From contig NBAY01000002.1 in the NCBI GenBank assembly GCA_002794775.1, forward strand, positions 2,480,001-2,544,000: a stretch of 64,000 nt of DNA, read 5' to 3'. Every line of letters starts with the position of its first letter. The first letter of the stretch is position 1. Below are positions 1 to 11,340 of this stretch, in pieces. Source of the DNA: Porodaedalea pini. Lineage: Eukaryota; Basidiomycota; Agaricomycetes; Hymenochaetales; Hymenochaetaceae. Position numbers and translations under genes: made by a program. A model generated the notes under the pieces. The model did no database searches, was not told where the DNA came from, and saw nothing but the letters and a program-made list of their open reading frames with translations.

Positions 1-1533
1 GAGCCTACCGGAGAGCTAAAGGTGAGCTGCATGCAAACTTACCATGCAAATTTCTCATCAATTCATCCCCCGAAAGAGTACCAAAGCCAGTATCCTCCAA
101 ACTCATTACCGACAGATATCACCCTTTCGCAGTTCCTGTCCATTCAGGAGAAAGGCGTATCTGCATGGTCATTTGAGCCAGACTACGAGACGAATGCGTC
201 GCTTCTCGTGCATGCGCGCACAGAGCTCACATTCCTGCCCGATCCGTTCTCGTCGTCCTGCGTGCAGTCGAATCTGCCATTGCCAAAACTCAATGAGGTT
301 TACTATTGGGAGGTCAAAATGTTCGATCTTCCCGAGACGACTTCAGTCGCCATCGGGCTTGCTACAAAGCCTTATCCCGTATTCCGGCTTCCCGGCCTCA
401 ACCGTTTTTCGGTCGCTTACCATTCAAATGGCGATAAATCGCACAACTATCCATTCACTGCACAGACCTACGGCAGCCCTCTCAAAGAAGGAGACGTGCT
501 TGGTGTTGGATATAGACCCCGTACCGGCACTGTCTTTTTCACTCGAAACGGCCGGAAGATGGACGACGCGTACATTGGCTTGACACGCTGGAACTTGTTT
601 CCCACTGTGGGAGCGGACGGCCCGTGTAGCCTGCACGTGAACCTTGGGCAGTCTGGCTTTGTTTTCATTGAAGCGAATGTCAAGAAGTGGGGATTAGCAC
701 CTAGTGTCGGTACATTGGCCCCTCCTCCTGCTTACGGCAGTGAGCGAGGAAGCATTTTGCTGGAGGCCGGAGGAGGAATTAGACCTGTTGAAGGCGGTAC
801 AGCACCCCCGCCGCACGGTACCGCCTCTCCCTCCTCCTCGAGGCGTGGACACCGCTCTCGGAGGCCAAGACCTTCATCTGCTCCCCCATCCTCCCCCCTA
901 CGGAATAGTGCACTTGCTGCACCATCGCCTCGGAGCCCTCCACCACCAATCACTCCTATTGAGGAGGAGGGACCTGATGATGGCGCTTCGTCTGGTCGGT
1001 ACATCTCCCCTACAGATACGCCCTTCCACACTCCTGCTTCTACAAATCTACCAGCTTCGCCTCCAGGTCAAAGTGATGCAAACGGCTCAGAACGGTCGTC
1101 ACGGACTGCATCTCCTTCCCGCTCTCGGTCGACTTCTCCAGTCTCCCGCTTCTCCATGCGCTCTGGAGGACACAGTCGCAACAACTCCGCAGCTGAAATG
1201 GTAATGCGTTTGCAACCTCCCCCAGAATCGCCCATGAATTTCCTTGAGCCGTCGTCACCTGGTGCGGCGGCCGATATCCATCTCAGAGCGTTGACTCCTA
1301 TGTCTTCTCAGACAGGTGCAGGTGGACAGACGAGGGCTGGTATAGACGATGCTGCTGCGCGTCCTCCCCCCGCTTATTCCCCATTGGACGCCTATAGATA
1401 CGTGGATGGCGTAGAGGTGGACCTTCCCGCTGAAGTCATTGCTGCTGCTTTGAACCGCGAAAGCATCCCGGACAGCGCGATTGGTGTCGGGCAGAACGAG
1501 CGTCACAGAAGTAGGAGAGAAAGACGGAGGTGA
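1..1533 (+). CDS. Ear1/Ssh4-like SPRY-domain ubiquitin-ligase adaptor (5' partial)
   Basis: The gene enters from the left edge. Seven codons at 1-21 end at a GTGAGC donor, and the frame resumes in phase after a CAG acceptor at 88-90, giving a 69-bp intron; the true start lies outside the window. The product has a SPRY/B30.2 domain (YYWEVK, AIGLATKPYP, GVGYRP, FFTRNG, LFPTVG, HVNLGQ), followed by a long Ser/Pro/Arg-rich tail. Two PY motifs (PPPAYGS and PPPAYSP) follow the SPRY domain. In the yeast Ear1/Ssh4 family these motifs recruit the HECT ligase Rsp5, which ubiquitinates membrane cargo on endosomes or the vacuole. The family usually has an N-terminal membrane segment, which would be off-window. 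Family assignment is firm; the role is inferred from the family. Confidence 0.85.
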   Translation, partial: EPTGELKVSCMQTYHANFSSIHPPKEYQSQYPPNSLPTDITLSQFLSIQEKGVSAWSFEPDYETNASLLVHARTELTFLPDPFSSSCVQSNLPLPKLNEVYYWEVKMFDLPETTSVAIGLATKPYPVFRLPGLNRFSVAYHSNGDKSHNYPFTAQTYGSPLKEGDVLGVGYRPRTGTVFFTRNGRKMDDAYIGLTRWNLFPTVGADGPCSLHVNLGQSGFVFIEANVKKWGLAPSVGTLAPPPAYGSERGSILLEAGGGIRPVEGGTAPPPHGTASPSSSRRGHRSRRPRPSSAPPSSPLRNSALAAPSPRSPPPPITPIEEEGPDDGASSGRYISPTDTPFHTPASTNLPASPPGQSDANGSERSSRTASPSRSRSTSPVSRFSMRSGGHSRNNSAAEMVMRLQPPPESPMNFLEPSSPGAAADIHLRALTPMSSQTGAGGQTRAGIDDAAARPPPAYSPLDAYRYVDGVEVDLPAEVIAAALNRESIPDSAIGVGQNERHRSRRERRR

Positions 1534-1700
1534 TGTTACATCTATATTGGCATATCAATCTGTACAGTCGACATATTTCTCGCATCGTGCAAATCGTGTA
1601 TTTTCTTTTGGATCTAATAATGAACTGTTTACGTAACTACATTTCGCGGAAGTCCGAACTCAGTTCCTGTCTGCCGTGCTTGCACTCCGAGTCTGCGGTC

Positions 1701-3190
1701 ATGTCTAGTGCACAGAACGCAACATTGTCCCCATCGCTGTCTCCTGCAAGCCCGAGAGTACGACGTCAGCCATCTGGTCGGCGACGAGCAGTCTCTCAAC
1801 TGCCCCCAGCGCAAACCGTTGAAGCCCATGAAGCCGCTCTCAAGTCGATCCGCGCGCACTTGAGGAGCCGGACAAACTACGATTCGTTTCCAGTTAGCTA
1901 CCGTATCATCGTGCTTGATACAAAGCTGGAAGTCAGGAAGGCTCTTCAGTGTCTTCTATACAATGGTACGTATGCCTCATCGGGTGAAACGCGAAATTAT
2001 GATTCATACACCTTGCCCAGGCGTTGTGTCTGCCCCACTCTGGAACAGCGAGAAGACTCGCTTCGCTGGAATGCTCACTGTGTCGGACATCATCCACCTG
2101 ATACAGTACTACTACCATACCGCAACGTATGAGTCGGCAGTCGCTGACGTAGAGAATCTGCGCTTGGAGAACCTGCGGCGTGAGTTTGTCCCATGTCCAT
2201 CTAAGTTTCGGTGCTATCCTGATAGGCTCTTCTGTTGTGCAGAAATCGAAACATTTCTTGGTGTAGATCCTGTTCCACTTCTTCGTGAACATCCTTCGAG
2301 CACTCTATTTGATGCAGCAAAACGCTTAATCGAGACCCATGCCCGACGACTTCCGCTGCTTGACGTCGACACCGAGACCGGTCACGAAGTTATTGTCTCT
2401 GTTTTAACGCAATACAGGCTACTCAAATTCATCGCCATCAATGTGAGCTCGCAGCCTGCTTGTCAAAGCACTCCCCTTAATCCTCTTTCAGTGCGCCAAA
2501 GATGTCCAGCACCTTCATCTGCCCTTACGAAAGCTCAAGATTGGTACATATGTCAGCGCTGCACCAAACTCGCCCATTCAAGCATCAGAAGACGGAGAAC
2601 CTGAGACGACTCGAGAAAATCCGTTCTACCCCATTGCGACTGCTACAATGGATACGCGGGTCTTCGATGTCGTCCACATGTTTTCCGAGCGAGGTATTTC
2701 CGCTGTCCCGATTATCGATGAGAATGGGGTCGTAGTGAATTTATATGAGACGGTTGACGTGATCGTGAGTCATCTTATTATCTTTCTGATTATGAGTGCC
2801 ACTCAAGGTCGAATGAAAGACGCTTGTACGACTGGGAGCCTATCAATCGCTTGATCTGACCATCGCGGAGGCTTTAACCCAGCGCTCGCCCGACTTTCCC
2901 GGTGTTGTTATCTGCAATGCTTCAGACTCCCTTGGAACGCTGCTCCAGCTCATTAAGAAGAGACGTGTGCATCGTCTTGTTGTCGTGGAAGGCGAGGTCA
3001 GTTGAGAAAGTTCCTCATGTTGTCCAATATTCTAATTAATGGCAAGGCTGAGGAGAAACAAGGCGGGAAGAAAGGTCGTCTGTTGGGAATTATTACGCAC
3101 AGCGATGTGCTCCATTATATTGTTGGAGAAGTGGGTATTGGTGAGTCGGTCGAGGAAGGTGAGGCGGAAGAGGCTCGCTTCGACCCGTAG
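1701..3190 (+). CDS. SNF4: AMPK gamma subunit, Snf4-like, four CBS domains
   Basis: Six exons join in frame: 1701-1965, 2021-2179, 2243-2442, 2492-2764, 2820-2996 and 3047-3190. Consensus donors (GTACGT, GTGAGT) and AG acceptors support each junction. The protein starts MSSAQNATL and contains four CBS motifs with typical gamma-subunit wording: SAPLWN, GMLTVSDII, RRLPLLDVDT, FSERGISAVPIIDENG and GIITHSDVL. In fungi this nucleotide-binding subunit releases auto-inhibition of the Snf1/AMPK kinase under energy or glucose stress. The gene lies 170 bp after the SPRY gene on the same strand. I chose the ATG at 1701 because upstream in-frame sequence lacks family similarity. A degenerate acceptor before exon 5 (GAAAG) is the least certain boundary. 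Confidence 0.9.
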
Positions 3191-3442
3191 TGTGTAATTT
3201 CCACTGTGCTACGTCTTTTTATGACTGCATGATTGTTTGCCCATGATGTTCTCTATCCCGGGTTCGAATCTGTACTAGATGTATCACTGTACTTGTATTC
3301 GTAGAAACTCTCTGTGTTTTAGTACCTTTTTGCTTTACTCAATGCTGTCTTACTACAAATGATATCATGATCGGTCGATGTGGGTCCATTGGCATGATCA
3401 ACTTGAATGATCGACGTATCGGCTTTGCATTATTCGACGAGC

Positions 3443-4169
3443 ATGGGACCTTGGCCTCTTTATCTCAAGCGCACGATCATCACTACTGGCATTGTTACAG
3501 GTCAGACACCGTATGTCTGGGGCAGCGTGAGCGCAACTGACTACGTGACAGTTCCCCACGAGGATGTATTAAACGTGTTGAAAGACCCCCCATCAGTTAT
3601 AAAGCTCAACCCTTTGGTTGCGGCCTACGAAGTCAAACCAGACGATCCGGCAACATATATTATTACAGACAGGATCAAAATGATATTCTTCACGACCCGA
3701 ACAACGTATACTGCCAGGACCGAGCTCGGCGAGGACAGGACGACTTTCCACGTAAAAGCCGGCGGGGGCATGACATCGACTAATCACTGGACGTCTCGTC
3801 GACGAGAAGACCATCCGGGCACCGCAGAAGTTGTAGAAGAAAGCCATATTGAGGTCTGTCTTTTTCAGCGTTTTGTACGTCACACAGTATTGTGCTCAAA
3901 ATTCTCAGGCTCCTTTTTTCCTCATGCCGTTCATCGTTGGCAACGTTAGAAAGTAAGTGGCCGAAATCGACTGGGATTGCACCCCTCCCTCGTTTAACAC
4001 ATCATTTTGTAGATCGCATCGCGAACTTATGGATCGGTTGACTGCAAAGCTCGAGAGCAAGCTCAAGCAGGCAGCAGAGGTTAGTGATTGGTTAGCGAGC
4101 CGTGTTTCTACTCTTCCTTCCTGAAATACCAGCTGACGACCATTGATACAGAGCATTCGCGCAACATGA
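3443..4169 (+). CDS. DUF7053-like SRPBCC/polyketide-cyclase fold protein
   Basis: Exons 3443-3853, 3909-3952 and 4013-4079 join in phase. The protein runs from MGPWPLYLKR through PHEDVLNVLKDPPSVIKLNPLV and TDRIKMIFFTT to APFFLMPFIVGNVRK and SHRELMDRL. This pattern (a family of small fungal proteins with a START/SRPBCC-like fold, DUF7053) is recognised from memory; no biochemical function is established for it. The 3' end is ambiguous. Reading through after GAG at 4077-4079 stops at 4122-4124, while splicing a GTTAGT...ACAG intron (4080-4151) gives a stop at 4167-4169. The start could also be an upstream ATG at 3407. Confidence 0.6.
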
Positions 4170-4448
4170 TAGTATAGTATCTGAGAGCTCTGATTTTCAA
4201 TTTTACAGAGCTGTAATTAGGGTCTCCTTTGGACTTACGACCAGTGCAGGCAACATGTGTGCGAGGAACGTTACCCGGCATTCTCGTCCTATGTGACGCG
4301 AGAAGAGAAATCATGAGCAAGGAACAAAATAAAATATAAACACAATATTTCAAATTGCCATCTAGCTCGAACGTGTATCAACGTACAATTACAGGATGGA
4401 CAAGAGCTAAGCTGGAAAGACGTCTATAGTAAAGGAAAAGTAGGGTCA

Positions 4449-7130
4449 TCATAAAACTCGCTGCACAGCGGTATGTGAATCGACCACGGTATTTGTAGCT
4501 GAGGTATCCATCCGTATTGCTCTTCGCTCCTCGACGATGTCAATATCAGCTTTGTCCAGCCCGCTACCTTTCTCGTCATAAGGCCTCTTATCTTCTTCGA
4601 AGTCGTCGCTCAATTCGTCTTTCTTGACTCCAGCCTCCACATCGTCAAGTTCGTTTGGACTCTTCTCAGGTTTGCCGTCTGCGCGACCCTTCCCCCCACG
4701 GACCGTTATGCGCTTGAGCGAATACTTTCGCAGGAACACCACGAGCAACAAGCAAAAGCCGATCATCGGCGTGAGTGAAAGCCATACCGTTGTGATGGCA
4801 CCCGCGTAAGCGTGTATGACCTCCGAACGCTGCGCCGTGTCCGGATACAGGCTCTTTAACGACCGAACGCTCTGGATGAGTGCTCCTGGTGAAGTGTTAA
4901 TAGTGACGTCTTTAAGAGCCTCTGCTTTTCTGCGAAGCGCCTGTATTAATTGTGGATTATCAGACGGAATATTATTTGCTGGATAAATGCCTCAACACTA
5001 ACCGAGGACCAAATGGCTTGGCCGATGGACACACCGACAGTACCGCCGAGCTGGCGTACGAAACCAAACGTCGAGGTGCTGGTCGCCATGTCCTTCAAGG
5101 GCATGGCGGCTTGCAGACCAATAAGTGGGATCTGGAATAGGCACCCGGTGCCGACGGCGGCGATAAGGGGGTACAGTGCACGTTCCGCACTAATCGAGAA
5201 GCAAAATTAGATCAGCGATTCGCTGGATCTATGAGTAAATTGAATGAAAGGCTAGAGCGTACCTGTTTGAAGTATCATCTAACATAATCATTAGCCCGTA
5301 TCCTAGTGTCATGATCGTATATCCAGACCAAATGATAGGCCGATACCCAGTATACGCGATAATTTGTCCAGATGCTGCTGAGAGCAGAGATGACCCGAGG
5401 GAGAAAGGAATCATCCTGGTTTTCATCAAATACAGTCAGAATGTGTAAAGTCTGGGAACCGAATTACATACCGGATGCCAGCACCAGTCGCGCTCGATCC
5501 TAGCACCTGGAAGAAGAGCGGGAGGTAGTATGCCGTGGCGAAGAATGCGATTGCATGTAGGAAGCATGTCACTAGAATTACTGTCGTTGTACGAGTCTGA
5601 AGGACATTCATGAAACGAGTCATCAGTGTAACCCAACTTTGAACAAAAGCGGGACCAACGTACTTTGAATAACCGCGGTGGCACGATTGCGGAGCGTTTG
5701 GTAACGGCCTCATTTGTACCTGCAGCAATAAGCAACACTACACCGATGATGATCAATGCGATGGTCTGAGGCGCTGACCCTATTTTAGAATAATAATATG
5801 ACTAAATGATAAAATTTCTCCTGAATTCGCGGTGAAGGCTGCTTACAGCTTGTTTCGCCGAAGTTGAAACCGAGGAGCAAACACACAACACCGCTCACAA
5901 TAAGGGAAAGGCCAACGAAGTCGAGCTCTGCGATGTGCTGCTTAATGGGACGACCTTGGTGGGGATTTAGGTTGAGAAAGAAGAACAGAACGGCCGCGGC
6001 GATGCCACCTGTGGGGAGGTTCACCCAGAAACACCTGGAAGCAAAAGTATAGGGTGTACGTAAGTCAGGAAAAACATTGTTGAACTAACCATCGCCAAGA
6101 GACGTGATCTGTAAATGCCTTTGTTGTTAATCACGTCAGTACGACTCTACAGTCTAAAAAAACAACCCCTTACCCCTCCTACAAGGGGCCCGACCACACT
6201 GGCGATGCCCCAGGTCGAGCCTATGAATCCGCCATACTTCCCCCGCCTAAACGAAGAGCATGTGAGATCACAAATATTAAAGCCTCGGGTCGGGGAAACA
6301 ACTAGTCCGACGGACACATCGGGTAAGAAAACCCACACGAAATAAATTCACGCGGAAGGGATTGACGGGCCCAACACGGGCTGGACGGAAGAGAAAAAAT
6401 ATGGACCAAAGGGAGGATCACTTACTCCTCTAGACTGACGATATCCGAGACCGTGATCTGGACGAGCTGTATGATGCCCCCGCCGCCGATACCCTGGATC
6501 GCACGGCACACTATGAGCCATGTCATGCTCTGCGCAGCGCCACATAAAGCGGAGGAAACCAGAAATATGGCGATGACAGCGAACAGAAGCGGCTTCCGTC
6601 CAGTAACGTCCGAAAGCTTTCCATACAAAGGGGAAAGAGTCGCAGCCCCAAGTAAATATGCGCTGTGAATGCGAAAATCCGCAATAATGGCGCGTGAGTA
6701 AATGCGTCTGTATGCTGAGAAGAAATTCCAGGGAGACAAACGTACGATCCGACCCAGCTGTAGTTCTTTCCCCCTTGAAGCTGGGCGACAATTGTTGGGA
6801 GTGCAGTTGCTACAATCGTCTACCTTGTGTTAGCAAGACGGCTGCTAGTGTGCACAGGATACAAATAAATCACCTGATCTAAGTGAAATTATTTCCAGTT
6901 AATTCTTGTGACAAAGTGAAATATGAGGTAGGAGACCTACCGAGCGCAGCGAGAAACACGCATAGCATTAATCCACAGAATACGATGACTATGCGGTTTT
7001 CAGGCAGTACGTGTTGTTCATTCGCTTTCCATGCTGCTCTTGGCTTTTCCTTCGGCATTGGTGTGGGTACAGTGGATCCGCTAGCGGAGATTGCGGTCTC
7101 TACAATATCGTTGTTATTCTGCTTTTCCAT
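4449..7130 (-). CDS. MFS multidrug-type transporter, DHA2 (14-TMS) family
   Basis: A multi-exon minus-strand gene starting [14 protein letters not shown] at 7130. The order of conserved pieces is a first membrane segment ending FLAALG; then exon pieces encoding the [11 protein letters not shown] and [10 protein letters not shown] signatures near 6770-6840; then [16 protein letters not shown] (motif A); [31 protein letters not shown] (motif C, antiporter-type); [12 protein letters not shown]; and several later hydrophobic segments. The tail is acidic, charged and cytosolic, with the stop at 4449. Exons are separated by 50-100 bp introns. The family exports drugs, toxins or basic amino acids across the plasma or vacuolar membrane by proton exchange; the substrate cannot be read from sequence. 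A stretch of C-terminal helices sits in small exons between 4770 and 5700 whose boundaries I did not fix. Confidence 0.82.
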
Positions 7131-8661
7131 GCTTGTGTCAAGAAAGAGTTGTAGATGTGAATCAAGTAGATTGGGCGTTCAAGATTACGGATAGCTCGTC
7201 AGTGTCGTGAAGGATGCGAGGGCTGTCGCGGGCATGCGTCAGGATAAACAAGAAAGGGGGGGGGGGGAGACGAGAAAGAGGATCCCGTAGTTGACGAAGG
7301 ACGGGCGGAAGTCAAGAAGTCGAAGAGAGCACATTTCATGGATGCTTATAGAGAGAAATGTCATCGTCGCCGGCCAGTCAGAGATTCTCACTGCCGACGT
7401 GCCGCGGAAAACAGCCGAAAGAAGACGGGCGCCGACCAGACGAGGAGCTCGCGGTTGTCGGCACGGCCAGCCGCCGATGTATTTTGGATTGGCGGCCGAG
7501 ATGCCATTCAGATCGTCTAGCATTTGGAGATGGCCGAAGACAAAATCGTGATCAAGAAAGGGTCTGCTCAGAACCATGATATTGATAGAGAACGGCCCGC
7601 TGTCGCTTCTGCCTGCCAGTGCCGCACTGTGACTAACTGAAGAGGGAAATGACAGAGACGCAATTTCCCATACTCGGAGTACTAGTCTTTCTGCTGGGGT
7701 TCCACTAGTACTGATTAATATTCGGGGTACTGAGATACAAAATCCACGACCTGAACTGAGTGAATCACTCTAGAGCCTAGAGGATGATGCACGCAGCTTG
7801 TGATCTAAGCCGAAGTGCCGTCGATGTAGACCGAAGCAAGATGAAGATGCGCCTCACTCGCATCTAGCGTAACGCCAAAGCCAAGATGCCTTCTACTGCA
7901 TAAACACCCGTCGGCTTCGCAAAATAGCGCTGCAAGCTTCGTGAATAGTGTGTGTGAAACAGTGTGATCACCAATAATGGTCTTTCGAGCGCTGGAAATT
8001 AAACAGAAAAAACTTCCGGGGATATACAAAACCAAACAACGTCAGAGATCATCCGTTTTCTTTGAATTCTAAGTATTAGATCGAGTGATCTCGGCGCGAG
8101 GCGACATGCGTCCGGCAAGCTTCCAAAAGGGTCGTGTATCCTTGATCATGGCCTTCATCATCAGTACATAAACAGATGGCGTATCGGCACGTATGGCACA
8201 CCTGCAGCCATAAATAAGTCAGGAGGCTCGCAGCACGGCCTCATGCTTTCTCACCGAAGTTCAATGAGAAGCCGATAAGTCTGAGAAGGCCAGAACGTGT
8301 AAAGAACCTCCTTTACATGAGGTAGAGAATTGAGAAGCTACTCAAGATCTCAGAAGGGACATAAACTTTATTGATATACAGTAATTTGGCAACAGGAGAT
8401 AATTGCGAAAGGACTACGTTCAGCTCGGAGTTACATCTCAGCAGAAGGCTTGTGCAAAGAATAAAAAGGAGAAGTACAACAAGGAAGTTTGTAATGAAGA
8501 CAAACAGGACTTACACGACATGGCTCAGCAACTGGAAAGTATGCAAGAGTGTAGCCGATTTAACTTAAACGAGCACGGAAGGCGACATTGTGAGAGATGA
8601 GGCAAGTGAACAGAAGAACTTCGAACACAAGATCCATACACCAGCAGGCGCCTTTCTCTCT
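7131..8661. other. Intergenic region, no supported gene
   Basis: About 1.5 kb between the MFS start and the end of the next minus-strand gene. It holds a G11 homopolymer around 7257-7267 and AT-rich stretches near 8030-8080 and 8360. The short open frames here (60-110 codons) show no family similarity, codon pattern or splice logic that I trust. The part next to 7130 must contain the MFS promoter. Confidence 0.6.
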
Positions 8662-9724
8662 TTAGCCCAAGGCAATCGTTAGGCTTCGCCTCGACGAGTC
8701 ATTTCTGCCAAAATCAACTGAATACGTAGGCTCATTCTGTAAGTAGACAGACAGCCTACCTATGACGTTCGTCGGCTGTTTCTCATCACGAACCCAGCCT
8801 GCAGGGCGGTTGAGCCATGTACCAACAGGTTTGCTCGAGCGACGCTGCTTGCGGATCCAGAGGAGTGTCTGCATCGTCGTATTGGTAACGACTTCGATGT
8901 ACATAAACATAGGTGGATACTCACAGCCCCAATAAGGAGTGTTCCAAAGACGGATCCTATGACTGCACCCACTATGGAGCCAGTCCCGATGGAGGAGCTT
9001 GAAGAAGAGGAGGAAGAGTTCGATGTAGATGCCGGTACCACAACGCCGATAGAGTGCGTCGAACCGTCTTCAGCAACCGTGAACCTATCGAAGAGTACAG
9101 CCCATGAGATTCATAAGTGCTTAATTACGTCTAAGAAAAGGGAATGATACGCACAAGCCTACCTCAATTACTTCGCCGGATGCACGGATAATCTCCATGC
9201 ATTCTGCTCCACCGGGAAAGATGGACGCACTTGGACTAAAACAACCGTGTTAGCGCTGCAATAGGCGCTGAGAACTACTACATATACGCACTCCAGAGGC
9301 TGTTGGGTGGAGATAGTCCCAGTCGGTTGGATCCAGCACGTTGTCATTGTCGGCGCATATGTCGGTTCAGTACTAAGAGAATGGAGAGCAATAACGTGTT
9401 GTTAGAGCATGCAATGGAAACAGGGATGTTGCAGGAACGATCAAAAAGTAAAGAAATCTGCTATTAGCTTACTTCCTGCAAAGTAACGAGCACGATCACT
9501 TACAGACCAAAGATTGTCGTGGTTGCACTTGTGGTTGACCCCGTCCCCAAGGAGTCGAAGGAAGATGAGGGACTGTCAGGCGTGAAATGCGTCGAAGATG
9601 TCAATGAGACTGATGCTGGTCCCCCGCTGATTATAGACACCGCCGACTGAGCGCGACAGGTCGCGCAGAGTATAATGAGACTAAAGAGACTAAAAGCCAC
9701 CTTAGATGTCACCGTGCGCGACAT
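8662..9724 (-). CDS. Secreted-then-membrane protein: signal peptide, Ser/Thr region, one TM helix
   Basis: The start ATG at 9724 opens MSRTVTSKVAFSLFSLIILC, a clear signal peptide with a likely cleavage after CRAQS. A Ser/Thr-rich stretch follows. Further exons encode a short extracellular segment (APTMTTCWIQPTGTI, PGGAECMEIIRAS), a polyserine linker and a Gly-rich transmembrane helix (GSIVGAVIGSVFGTLLIGAV). A basic juxtamembrane stretch (WIRKQRRSS) and a short cytosolic tail end at TTA 8662. The layout resembles the many Agaricomycete cell-wall sensor-like or Mid2-like single-pass proteins, but I recognise no named family. Exon joins (five or more) were placed by splice consensus. Function unknown; a wall or surface role is inference from topology only. 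Confidence 0.6.
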
Positions 9725-10008
9725 CTTCAGGGATAGGATTTCTGAGTGGATGTTAGACAACAGTACTAGTGCAGGGTAAGTCGCAAGGGAGTAGAACGTG
9801 ATATTATCCCGCTTATGTCGCGCCCAGCTGTGACAAGTCCGAGCTCGATAGACCTTTAGCTGCGCACGTCGTGTGTTGCGATTCAAGGCGTTCACGGCGA
9901 GAAGCAGAGTGGTGAGAGCAAAAGAACGCTGGTCATATCACTGTCAGCACCGCCACGCAAGTCGAATAGGGCAGATCGACGTTAAAGGCATTCGCGTCAT
10001 CGACAGCC

Positions 10009-11100
10009 ATGGCCGCCATCCAGTCTGTACGCGTCCTAGGCCATGAAGAGCGTACAAGCCCAAAGACACATATCGTCTATAAGATTGAAGTACAAGCCTC
10101 CGTTCGCTCCTGGCTAATGTGGAGGCGATACTCAGAGTTCGACGATCTGCACACAGAGCTCACTAAATCAGTCGGCGCGCCCCCTCCCCACCCGCTCCCA
10201 CCAAAACACTCGCTCTCGATATTCCGCTCAAAGGGCAACCCACAGATCCTCCAGGAAAGAAGCGAAGGTCTTGAGGGATACCTCAGATCTATAGTCGGCT
10301 CGAAGGATGACCGCTGGCGAGAAACGTACGCCTTCAAGCAATTTCTGGGCATCCCTACGAGCAAGAAGGACGGTATCGAAGGCGGCGCGCCCTCAGAGTT
10401 CACGTCATCGTCATGGCTAGACGAGCACATGGACCTCCAGAACCGTGTGCGGGACATCCGCGCGGACGTCAATAAGCGTGACGCGCTTGCTGACCGCGGC
10501 GACGTTGTGTCCGCGCACTCCACGAACGTCCATGCGAAAAAGAAGCTCGCAACAGTCCTTAGTCGCCTCGGAAACCTTGCAGGAGGAATCGATGTGCTTG
10601 CAGCCGCTGGCCTCAGCGAAGGCGAGATTCAGCGCCGAACAGACATGGCTGCGCGTTTGCAGGATGACTGCGAGAAGCTCAGTAAGATGATGATCGCTGC
10701 GCGAAGCGCGTCTCGTGCATTCGCATCCAGCGTACCTGCAAACCAGAACCCCGCGTCAGAGGTGGACCGCTCGGAGCTGCTTGGGCCGGCGCAGGCCTCT
10801 ACGAATAGACCATTCGCGCGTGTGTTTGGCGCCGCCGCACCACCTCAGGAGACCGAGCAGACACGGCCTCTGGACGATTACGGCGTATTCCAACTCCAGC
10901 AGGCCAAGATGGAGGAGCAGGACTCTCATGCATCCCAATTGACGACTATTCTTGCTCGCCAGCACCATCTCGGGCTGGCGATCAATCAAGAAATTGCGGA
11001 GCAGAACGAGATGCTGGACGATCTGACGGGGGGTGTAGACCGCGTTGGCGGCAAGCTTACTAGTGCAAAGAAGCAGCTGAATCGGATTGATAAGAAATGA
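10009..11100 (+). CDS. VAM7: Vam7-like vacuolar Qc-SNARE with PX domain
   Basis: A single uninterrupted 363-residue frame, close to Vam7 length. Residues about 1-125 are a PX domain (MWRRYSEFDDLHTEL, the proline-rich PPPHPLPPKH loop, and ERSEGLEGYLRSIV), which binds PI3P. A central linker follows. The C-terminal ~60 residues are a SNARE motif of Qc type (MEEQDSHASQLTTILARQHHLGLAINQEIAEQNEMLDDL in outline), with no transmembrane anchor. In yeast Vam7 is recruited by its PX domain to the vacuole and pairs with Vam3, Vti1 and Nyv1 for homotypic fusion. The intronless structure is unusual among its neighbours. Assignment by domain order is confident; strict orthology would need a tree. Confidence 0.88.
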   Translation: MAAIQSVRVLGHEERTSPKTHIVYKIEVQASVRSWLMWRRYSEFDDLHTELTKSVGAPPPHPLPPKHSLSIFRSKGNPQILQERSEGLEGYLRSIVGSKDDRWRETYAFKQFLGIPTSKKDGIEGGAPSEFTSSSWLDEHMDLQNRVRDIRADVNKRDALADRGDVVSAHSTNVHAKKKLATVLSRLGNLAGGIDVLAAAGLSEGEIQRRTDMAARLQDDCEKLSKMMIAARSASRAFASSVPANQNPASEVDRSELLGPAQASTNRPFARVFGAAAPPQETEQTRPLDDYGVFQLQQAKMEEQDSHASQLTTILARQHHLGLAINQEIAEQNEMLDDLTGGVDRVGGKLTSAKKQLNRIDKK

Positions 11101-11340
11101 GAGCTGCTTGTAGTGGGGGGCGTTATAGAACACAGCTTGCTCCAAGCCGAGTTTTAGCCAGGTAGTAGCCGCGGGGGAGGGCAGGTCGGAGCCGACTTAG
11201 ATTTGTTCGGGGTTTCGTATGTGGGATCCATCTTTCTTGTTTTCTTGCTTTCCGCAATGTACCATATCTACAACGTATTCGGGTTTCATGTCAATGTTTT
11301 GACTAAAATTTTGACCGACATGACAGACGATCTTCTATCA

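Noticed and set aside
3240..3290. A GGGTTCGAAT segment resembling a tRNA B-box
   Set aside because: No A-box, acceptor stem or anticodon arm can be folded around it; it lies in the 3' flank of the Snf4 gene.
7257..7267. G11 run as a G-quadruplex regulatory element
   Set aside because: A single uninterrupted run without other G-tracts; no evidence beyond the homopolymer.
9915..9925. GAGCAAAAG near 9918 as a second copper-responsive element
   Set aside because: Only seven bases of the consensus match and it lies between the PX-SNARE and the TM protein, neither a copper gene.
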